A DNA stretch of 5,854 nt from the NCBI GenBank assembly GCA_007127665.1, contig SKYY01000240.1:1-5854 (forward strand), given 5' to 3'. Shown one piece after another: positions 1-4,638 of the stretch. The notes beneath the pieces are model-generated. The model was given only the letters and a program-made list of their open reading frames with translations, had not been told where the DNA came from and made no database searches. The stretch comes from Balneolales bacterium (GTDB lineage: Bacteria; Bacteroidota; Rhodothermia; Balneolales; Natronogracilivirgulaceae). How positions within the stretch are numbered: position 1 is the stretch's first letter; each line of letters opens with the position of its first letter. The translations under genes and the position numbers were made by a program.

Positions 1-1130
1 CCCTCCTTTTGTGCTCTTTCTTCTCTGCCGAGGCCGCGGTTTCCGTAGGGTGGCTTCCTCAGTTTGCGGAAGAGCGAGAGAAGTATCCACCCGAAAGGGA
101 GATAGTAACCGATAAGGTCCCAGTCGCGAAACCAGCGATTGGGAATCTTGCGGTTAGATCTTTTATCATGGAAATCCCGGTAATGCCGTGTGAACAGAAT
201 CGGCCAGCCGAAAGGGCTGGTGAGCCATCGGCGGCCTTTAATGCCACGGAAAGAGCGTATCAGGGAAGCGAAGTAATAGGGTTTTTTTCCATACCGGGAT
301 GCCAGGGCATCAAGTTCCTGCTGCATTTCCCGGCGGATATCCTCGGCAATGTTTTCCGCTTCGGCCCTTTCCGGGTCATCGGGTGTGACGGTGCCGCGTT
401 TCCTGGCCCTTTCCCGCACGTCAATCGGTTTTCCGATGAAGAACTTCATATTGCAGGGAAACGCAAAATAGAAGAAGAACGGAAAGATGGCGGCGACAAC
501 GATAAGTGGCAGCGGGATAAAAGGGATGCCGATAAGACGGCTGCTGATCTTGTCGAGCCACCGGAATGTCAGGTTGGCGGGGTTTATCCACTCGGCATTG
601 ATACCGAAAACCGGAAGCAGGGGAACATCATGACGGGCGGCCAGCTTTACGAAACTGGGCTGAAATGGCTGCAGCCGATACCGGCGGTTGAAACCTTTAC
701 CGATGCCCGGGATACCTTCGGGGTAGTAGATCACCCGGCCGCCACGGGCAAGTACCCGGTCAAAATTGAGGTAGGTCTGGTCCACCGCCCCGAACTTCCT
801 CCACCAGTTGTCCAGGCCGAAGGGACGCATCCACCAGTTGATTGCCAGCTTTGGTGAGTAAAGCGGTTTTATTTTAGCTTTTTCACCGAAACCGCCTTTC
901 CGCCAGAGCAATTGATCAAGCACGAAGGAGTCGTGTGGAAACGCATTTCCGCTGTGGTTGGATGCGAGAATGACCGGTCCGGTTTCCGGAATGTTTTCAA
1001 AGCCGGAAAGGGTGGCGCGGAAGTAGTGATCCATGATACCGGAGGAAACTTCGCGGTAAAAACTTTCGAGATATTCGAAATCAATCGGATCCTCATCCGG
1101 GGTGATGCTGGAATATCGTTGCCGGCTCAT
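1..1130 (-). CDS. PlsC-type lysophospholipid/glycerolipid acyltransferase, partial (C-terminus beyond left edge)
   Basis: Reading leftward from ATG at 1130-1128, 376 codons are open to the window edge with no stop. The protein looks like a membrane-associated acyltransferase of the LPLAT (PlsC) superfamily, which moves an acyl chain from acyl-CoA or acyl-ACP to a lysolipid or acylglycerol. Seen: an SNHSGN...HD block at residues 57-67 (His59 and Asp67 as the likely catalytic pair), a YYPEG block at 135-139 matching the FPEG substrate motif, then a PF-FVKLA-PLLPVF stretch at 155-175 typical of the fold. A strongly hydrophobic segment (about 199-224) precedes a GKPIDV block at 233-238. A further ~140 residues follow, charged and helical at 250-280, with another hydrophobic patch near 338-354. 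The His-to-Asp spacing is longer than the usual HX4D and recalls the MGAT/DGAT-like branch, so the substrate is uncertain. No Shine-Dalgarno is visible; the start overlaps the ubiB-like stop. Confidence 0.85.
   Translation of the reverse strand, partial: MSRQRYSSITPDEDPIDFEYLESFYREVSSGIMDHYFRATLSGFENIPETGPVILASNHSGNAFPHDSFVLDQLLWRKGGFGEKAKIKPLYSPKLAINWWMRPFGLDNWWRKFGAVDQTYLNFDRVLARGGRVIYYPEGIPGIGKGFNRRYRLQPFQPSFVKLAARHDVPLLPVFGINAEWINPANLTFRWLDKISSRLIGIPFIPLPLIVVAAIFPFFFYFAFPCNMKFFIGKPIDVRERARKRGTVTPDDPERAEAENIAEDIRREMQQELDALASRYGKKPYYFASLIRSFRGIKGRRWLTSPFGWPILFTRHYRDFHDKRSNRKIPNRWFRDWDLIGYYLPFGWILLSLFRKLRKPPYGNRGLGREERAQKE
1127..1130 (-). promoter_or_regulatory. ATGA stop/start overlap coupling ubiB-like gene to acyltransferase
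   Basis: On the minus strand the TGA stop of the kinase-like gene (1129-1127) and the ATG of the acyltransferase (1130-1128) share four bases. The preceding bases show no purine-rich ribosome binding site, so translation of the acyltransferase probably depends on ribosomes terminating on the upstream gene. This fixes the acyltransferase start and supports a two-gene operon. Confidence 0.8.
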
Positions 1131-2857
1131 GATTTCGGCTGTTTGTTGAAAAGGAAGAACAGGAAGCCGATGAGGAACAGCGCGCTCCAGAGCGGCCAGG
1201 GCCCTCCCTGAACCACGGCAAGCGTACCGGCAAGCACAAAAGTACCGCTCATGATGCTGCCGCTAAGGTTCTGAATGGAGTCCGGCTTCGGTGTGCGGTC
1301 AGAAAGGGTATCCTCCAGATGGTTCAGGCTGTCAGCGGTTATCCTTGGCAGGCGCATGAGCACATCGATCAGTTCCGGGGTTCCGCGCCAGAGTTCCTGC
1401 GCGATGGAAGCGGGATGAAACTGGTCCTGGAAGATCTTCAGTGCATGTTTTCGGGAGACGGCGGGGATATCGATCTTCGGGTTTAGCAACTTGCCGACTC
1501 CCTCATAGGTAATCAGCGCTTTGGTCATGAGAGTCATTTCAACGGGAAAGAAGACACGATGCCGTCCGCCGATGGCCAGCGAGTTGACAATGAGCTGTCC
1601 GAGACTGAAATCGCCGTAGGATGCGTGTTGGTAAAAACGCCGGAGCAGATCGCTGACGGAGCGCCGGAAACCGTTGGGATCCCCGTTTTTACCGACGCGC
1701 GCCATGGCGGCCAGATTGCGGGTGGCACCTTCGATATCCCCGGAGACAAGGGCATGGAAATAGTAAAGCATGCGCCGCCTGGTACGCTCCTCAAAACGAC
1801 CCACCATGCCAAGATCGATGAAACCGATCTTGTCATCTTCCATGATCATCAGGTTGCCCGGATGCAGGTCGGCGTGAAAAAAACCGTCTTTGTAGAGCAT
1901 GCGTATAATGGCCTCGGCGCCGCGATCCAGGATCTTGTCCCTGCGGTCGGCCGATGCCTCCGTGAGCTCGCTGGTGTCCGGCGTGATCCCCTCCAGAAAT
2001 TCCATGCAGAGAACATCCCTCGTGGTGTATTCGCGATAGATCTCGGGGAAACGGATATAATCGACATCGCTGAAATTGGCTTTGAAGATCTCGGCATTGT
2101 CCGCTTCGTTTTCCATCTCCACTTCTTTGACGGTATAGGCGCCGAATTCCCGGATAAGCCGGCGCGGCTGGTACTGTGGAATCACCCAGTTAAGGAAGTG
2201 ACCGAGCCATCGGAGCAGGATGATATCCGTTTCGACCGTATCGCGAATGCCGGGCTTGATGACCTTCAGGACCACGATCTTGCCGTCGAGTGTCACAGCG
2301 CGGTGTGTCTGTGCAATGGACGCCGAGCCAAGCGGTTCCTCATCCACCGTGATAAAGAAATCCTCCAGCTTGCCGCGCAGGTTGCTTTCAATGATGGTTC
2401 GGATGCTTTCAAAGGGTACTTGCGGGAGGTTGTAGAGCAGGTTCTTCAGTTCGGCCGTGATGATTTTCGGGAGGATGTCCTGCCGGAGCGAGAGGATCTG
2501 TCCCAGCTTGATGTAGGTTGGGCCGAGCAGCTCCAGCCGGCGTCGAAGCTGAACGGGAAAAGGCAGGTTGCGCAGGTCCCGTTTGACGAAGGGTCTTACC
2601 AGAAACGCGGTAAAGCGCGACGGAAAGGATCGGAGCCGTTTTTTACGCTCTTTGGAGAGGGAGGCGACATAGGCGATGATGCCGCCCATGAACAACCCCG
2701 ACACGTGCCGGTGTATCTGTAAAAAACGACGCACAAGGCTTTTGTACGGGGCGAGCGGATCAAAATTACTTCTTCTGCCGGAGGCCTGGCGATCCTCTTC
2801 AGAAGATTCTTTTGGAATCCCGGTTTTGGAATCGGCTTCGGTATTATGGTTGCTCAT
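1127..2857 (-). CDS. ubiB: UbiB/ABC1/ADCK-family atypical kinase-like ATPase
   Basis: A complete 576-residue protein of the UbiB/COQ8 family, membrane-bound atypical kinases that act as ATPases supporting ubiquinone or other isoprenoid-lipid handling. Visible in order: a polar, acidic N-terminus (1-35); the family-defining KLGQ of the KxGQ motif at 117-120; the modified nucleotide loop PLGSASIAQTH at 175-185, with GSAS where COQ8 proteins have an Ala-rich loop; the ATP-binding lysine K198 in VVLK; an EVE at 245-247 where COQ8 has ExD; the catalytic loop HADLHPGN at 328-335; the metal-binding IDLG at 347-350 replacing DFG; and two hydrophobic C-terminal helices (about 534-549 and 555-570) that should anchor it in the membrane. 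Length and C-terminus match bacterial UbiB. The ATG at 2857-2855 is chosen as the first in frame, though it has no clear Shine-Dalgarno. No quinone biosynthesis gene is adjacent, so the symbol denotes family, and the substrate may be another lipid. Confidence 0.93.
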   Translation of the reverse strand: MSNHNTEADSKTGIPKESSEEDRQASGRRSNFDPLAPYKSLVRRFLQIHRHVSGLFMGGIIAYVASLSKERKKRLRSFPSRFTAFLVRPFVKRDLRNLPFPVQLRRRLELLGPTYIKLGQILSLRQDILPKIITAELKNLLYNLPQVPFESIRTIIESNLRGKLEDFFITVDEEPLGSASIAQTHRAVTLDGKIVVLKVIKPGIRDTVETDIILLRWLGHFLNWVIPQYQPRRLIREFGAYTVKEVEMENEADNAEIFKANFSDVDYIRFPEIYREYTTRDVLCMEFLEGITPDTSELTEASADRRDKILDRGAEAIIRMLYKDGFFHADLHPGNLMIMEDDKIGFIDLGMVGRFEERTRRRMLYYFHALVSGDIEGATRNLAAMARVGKNGDPNGFRRSVSDLLRRFYQHASYGDFSLGQLIVNSLAIGGRHRVFFPVEMTLMTKALITYEGVGKLLNPKIDIPAVSRKHALKIFQDQFHPASIAQELWRGTPELIDVLMRLPRITADSLNHLEDTLSDRTPKPDSIQNLSGSIMSGTFVLAGTLAVVQGGPWPLWSALFLIGFLFFLFNKQPKS

Positions 2858-2866
2858 CCGGCGTGG

Positions 2867-2874
2867 TTACGTAA
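2867..2874. repeat. 8-bp perfect palindrome TTACGTAA in the ubiB-like leader
   Basis: TTACGTAA lies ten bases upstream of the ubiB-like start codon, between it and the candidate promoter. It could be a small operator half-pair, or chance; only its position in the leader makes it worth recording. Confidence 0.2.
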
Positions 2875-2888
2875 AACGAAAAAAAAGC

Positions 2889-2917
2889 AAGATATTTGCA
2901 CAGTAGCTTATTTGCAA
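2889..2917 (-). promoter_or_regulatory. Candidate sigma-70-like promoter for the ubiB-acyltransferase operon
   Basis: On the minus strand TTGCAA (2917-2912) and TATCTT (2894-2889) are separated by exactly 17 bases, each matching four of six positions of the classical -35 and -10 hexamers. A start near 2882 would leave a leader of about 25 bases. If the host is Bacteroidota-like, its main sigma factor prefers a different consensus (TTTG and TAnnTTTG), which I do not find intact here, so this call is tentative. Confidence 0.3.
2893..2916. repeat. Direct repeat TATTTGCA x2 with 16-bp period
   Basis: TATTTGCA occurs at 2893-2900 and again at 2909-2916, separated by eight bases. On the minus strand they read TGCAAATA twice and sit over the candidate -10, spacer and -35 of the ubiB-like promoter. 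The position suits a regulator binding site, but two copies of an AT-rich 8-mer can also arise by chance. Confidence 0.4.
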
Positions 2918-2999
2918 TCAGGGCATGGGTTATAAAGGCCCTTTGACGGATTGCTTGGAGTCCGGCAGCTTGTAATGCAGTGAAATCAAGTTACGGGAT

Positions 3000-3020
3000 T
3001 CATTCCGGATTCGGGAATGA
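3000..3020. repeat. 7-bp perfect inverted repeat in the divergent intergenic region
   Basis: TCATTCC (3000-3006) and GGAATGA (3014-3020) are perfect inverted arms around a seven-base spacer. GGATTC also occurs twice in the immediate area (2996-3000 extending to 3001 region as GGATTCATTCC, and 3007-3012). The 372-base gap between divergent genes is where an operator would be expected. It is not a convincing terminator, because no T-run follows on either strand and no transcript is expected to end here. Confidence 0.35.
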
Positions 3021-3067
3021 TAAATTGGTGCTGAAAAGGCATTAAAAAAAGTTTCAACGGTCGCGTA

Positions 3068-3095
3068 TTGCAATGCGGCGCGCAAACGTTATGTT
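3068..3095 (+). promoter_or_regulatory. Weak candidate promoter for the DUF502 gene
   Basis: TTGCAA (3068-3073) and TATGTT (3090-3095) are 16 bases apart, with four of six matches each to sigma-70 hexamers. A start near 3102 would give a leader of roughly 130 bases. No better rightward promoter is evident between here and 3230. The rest of the 2858-3229 gap shows no gene that I can support. Confidence 0.2.
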
Positions 3096-3218
3096 TTCAT
3101 TTCGGACTGCTGATGCAAGCTCCCCGGGAGAGCAAAAGCGGTCCTGGTTTTGAAAGTGGGCCGGACCTGGTCCTGCTGATAGTGAATGCTTTTTGCCCGT
3201 TGTGTTAACCTCTTTGAG

Positions 3219-3233
3219 ATGATTACGAAATGA
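3219..3233 (+). other. Four-codon upstream mini-ORF overlapping the DUF502 start
   Basis: ATG ATT ACG AAA TGA (product MITK) ends in an ATGA overlap with the ATG of the DUF502 gene at 3230. A ribosome that initiates at 3219 would terminate on the downstream start. No strong Shine-Dalgarno precedes either ATG; only a GAG at 3216-3218 is present. It may be a reinitiation device or chance. Confidence 0.3.
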
Positions 3234-3859
3234 CCAAGTTCAACAATTTCATACGGACATCGATGCTGGGCGGACTGGTGGTGCTGATGCCGGTTGTCGT
3301 CTTTTTCCTGGTTGTCCGCTGGCTGTACGGGGTAATGACGGATGTGATCTATCCGCTCACCTCGTTTCTTGTGGAAAAAACGGCCTTGCAGCAACTACTG
3401 GCTGATATTCTGGTGATTGCATCCATCCTGATTATCTGCTTTCTGATCGGCGTGTTCGTGAAAACACAGATGGGGAACCTGATTGTCCGGAGCTTTGAAA
3501 ACGCAACACTCAGGCACGCGCCGGGCTACAGCATGATCAAGGAGACGGTGAGGATGTTTTTCGGGCGCAGCAAGTCGCCTTTTTCCGCGGTTGCCCTTGT
3601 GCGGCCGTTTTCCAGCGAGACCATGATGACGGCGTTCATTACCGACGAACACCCGGACGGAAGTTTTACCGTGTTCATACCCACTGCGCCCAACCCCACA
3701 TCCGGCAACATCTACCACCTGCCGAAAGAGCGGGTGCATGTTGTGAATGTTCCGGTGGATGAGGCGCTGCGGACCATCCTGAGCTGTGGAATCGGGTCAA
3801 CGAACATGATTGTGCGAGTCGCGGAAGAAAGGGAAAAAAAGCAGGAACAGATCGGTTGA
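3230..3859 (+). CDS. DUF502 family inner-membrane protein
   Basis: A complete 209-residue protein matching the DUF502 family, whose plant members are the COV1/LIKE-COV proteins; the bacterial role is not established. Seen: a short N-terminus, a hydrophobic helix at about 13-36 starting with GGLVVLMPVVV, a second at about 58-78, then a soluble domain that would follow on the same side as the N-terminus. The family signature is clear at PTAPNPTSGNIY (151-162), preceded by FTVFI and followed by a VHVVNVPVDEAL stretch (169-180) and SCGIGS (185-190). The C-terminus ends in a charged, Lys/Glu-rich tail (198-209). ATG at 3230 is the first possible in-frame start, since an in-frame TGA lies at 3215-3217. 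It is divergent from the ubiB-like gene and 70 bases before the 2H phosphoesterase gene, with which it may be co-transcribed. Confidence 0.92.
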   Translation: MTKFNNFIRTSMLGGLVVLMPVVVFFLVVRWLYGVMTDVIYPLTSFLVEKTALQQLLADILVIASILIICFLIGVFVKTQMGNLIVRSFENATLRHAPGYSMIKETVRMFFGRSKSPFSAVALVRPFSSETMMTAFITDEHPDGSFTVFIPTAPNPTSGNIYHLPKERVHVVNVPVDEALRTILSCGIGSTNMIVRVAEEREKKQEQIG

Positions 3860-3871
3860 CTTCCATCGCTG

Positions 3872-3908
3872 TTATCAAGAGATTAGACCTGAATCACGTT
3901 ATTGATAA
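3872..3908. repeat. TTATCAA / TTGATAA inverted repeat between DUF502 and 2H genes
   Basis: TTATCAA (3872-3878) is repeated in inverted form as TTGATAA (3902-3908), separated by 23 bases. The arms are AT-rich, the loop is long and only AAAC follows the second arm, so a terminator is unlikely. A weak operator or chance are the alternatives. Confidence 0.2.
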
Positions 3909-3916
3909 AACGACTC

Positions 3917-3921
3917 AGGGA
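3917..3921 (+). promoter_or_regulatory. Shine-Dalgarno AGGGA of the 2H phosphoesterase gene
   Basis: AGGGA lies eight bases before the ATG at 3930 and supports that start. It is the clearest ribosome binding site in the window; the other four genes have weak ones or none. Confidence 0.5.
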
Positions 3922-3929
3922 AACGCAGA

Positions 3930-4484
3930 ATGGCACCGGAAGAAACGGCATCTTACGATGCATCATTCAGGGATGAAGGTGAATACGCCCTCTGGCTGAA
4001 GCCGGAAAACGAGGTACGCGATATATTGAAACGGATCATTGACCGGCTGGCAGAGGAATATGATGCGCCGGTTTTTGAACCCCATATCACAGTAGCCAGC
4101 GGTATCAAAATGCCTGTTGATGAAATGGTCGGACGCCTGGAAAGCGTCTCGCATACCGTAGAACCGATGACCCTCTATCTTGAGGATACGGATTTCAGGG
4201 ACTCCTACTACCGCTCGCTTTTTGTCCGTATTGCCCCGAATGAAGCGCTCCTGGCACTCAGGGAGCGGAGCCTGAGGGAATTCCGGCTGGAGCACGAACC
4301 CTATATGCCTCATTTGAGCCTGATGTACCGGGAGATGGATTCCGGGAAAAAGCAGCAGATTATCGAGCGCGTGGGAAAGCGTTTTGACCTGGTTTTCATA
4401 CCGGACAAAATCCACCTGGTCCGCGTCTCGGGTCCGCCCGAAACCTGGAAGGAGCTGCTTCACATCCCCCTGTCAACCCCATGA
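3930..4484 (+). CDS. Cyclic phosphodiesterase-like protein (2H phosphoesterase superfamily)
   Basis: A complete 184-residue protein with the two-histidine layout of 2H phosphoesterases: FEPHITVAS at 49-57 (His52, Thr54) and MPHLSLM at 126-132 (His128, Ser130). The opening YALWLKPE (19-26) and the FEPH-T block resemble the cyclic phosphodiesterase (CPDase) branch known from yeast Cpd1 and plants, which opens ADP-ribose 1'',2''-cyclic phosphate produced after tRNA splicing. More broadly, such enzymes hydrolyse 2',3'-cyclic nucleotides or act like RNA 2'-5' ligases/ThpR. No signal peptide or membrane segment is visible, so it should be cytoplasmic. The second motif is HxS rather than HxT, a tolerated variant. 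The first 17 residues are polar and outside the domain. The physiological substrate in this bacterium is unknown; neighbouring genes do not reveal it. Confidence 0.85.
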   Translation: MAPEETASYDASFRDEGEYALWLKPENEVRDILKRIIDRLAEEYDAPVFEPHITVASGIKMPVDEMVGRLESVSHTVEPMTLYLEDTDFRDSYYRSLFVRIAPNEALLALRERSLREFRLEHEPYMPHLSLMYREMDSGKKQQIIERVGKRFDLVFIPDKIHLVRVSGPPETWKELLHIPLSTP

Positions 4485-4492
4485 CCTGCAAC

Positions 4493-4518
4493 GCGCGTTA
4501 GTGAGATTTTTCACGCGC
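4493..4518 (+). terminator. Bulged GC-rich hairpin after the 2H phosphoesterase gene
   Basis: GTGA (4501-4504) pairs with TCAC (4511-4514) around a GATTTT loop, and GCGC (4493-4496) can stack on GCGC (4515-4518) if GTTA is bulged out. It lies nine bases after the stop codon, the right place for a terminator. The following bases (CTTCATAATTTCC) are not a real T-run, so intrinsic termination would be weak at best. Confidence 0.25.
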
Positions 4519-4587
4519 CTTCATAATTTCCTGACAATTACTGTCTATCCTGTTCAAAACGCTACCTGAATTACAGAAAATCGCTTT

Positions 4588-4593
4588 TATACT
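4588..4593 (+). promoter_or_regulatory. Possible -10 element TATACT upstream of glutamate dehydrogenase
   Basis: TATACT matches five of six bases of TATAAT and would start a transcript near 4600, about 40 bases before the ATG. No good -35 lies 16-18 bases upstream. The 154-base gap before the gene and the hairpin after the previous gene argue for a separate promoter somewhere here, but this particular element is uncertain. Confidence 0.25.
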
Positions 4594-4638
4594 CTTTTAC
4601 TCCAAGGCCACCATTAACCCATCTAATACTATTACATT

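Noticed and set aside
9..857. A 282-codon open frame on the plus strand opposite the acyltransferase
   Set aside because: It is codon-aligned antisense to a protein with clear LPLAT motifs and stops exactly opposite a TCA codon; the translation shows no domain.
1559..2722. A 387-codon open frame on the plus strand opposite the ubiB-like gene
   Set aside because: It is in exact codon register with the sense gene, lacks any recognisable motif, and is explained by scarcity of TTA/CTA/TCA codons. The opposite strand encodes a full set of UbiB motifs.
3113..3208. A 31-codon ORF (starting MQAPRESK) in the leader of the DUF502 gene, considered as a leader peptide
   Set aside because: There is no Shine-Dalgarno, no run of regulatory codons and no attenuator-like hairpin after it. 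Short ORFs of this length are expected by chance.
2858..3229. Possible riboswitch or small RNA in the 372-base divergent gap
   Set aside because: Apart from short repeats I see no multi-stem structure, no recognised aptamer core and no hairpin followed by a T-run.
3963..4463. A 166-codon minus-strand frame opposite the 2H phosphoesterase
   Set aside because: It is a codon-register shadow; the sense strand has both H-x-T/S motifs and a good ribosome binding site.
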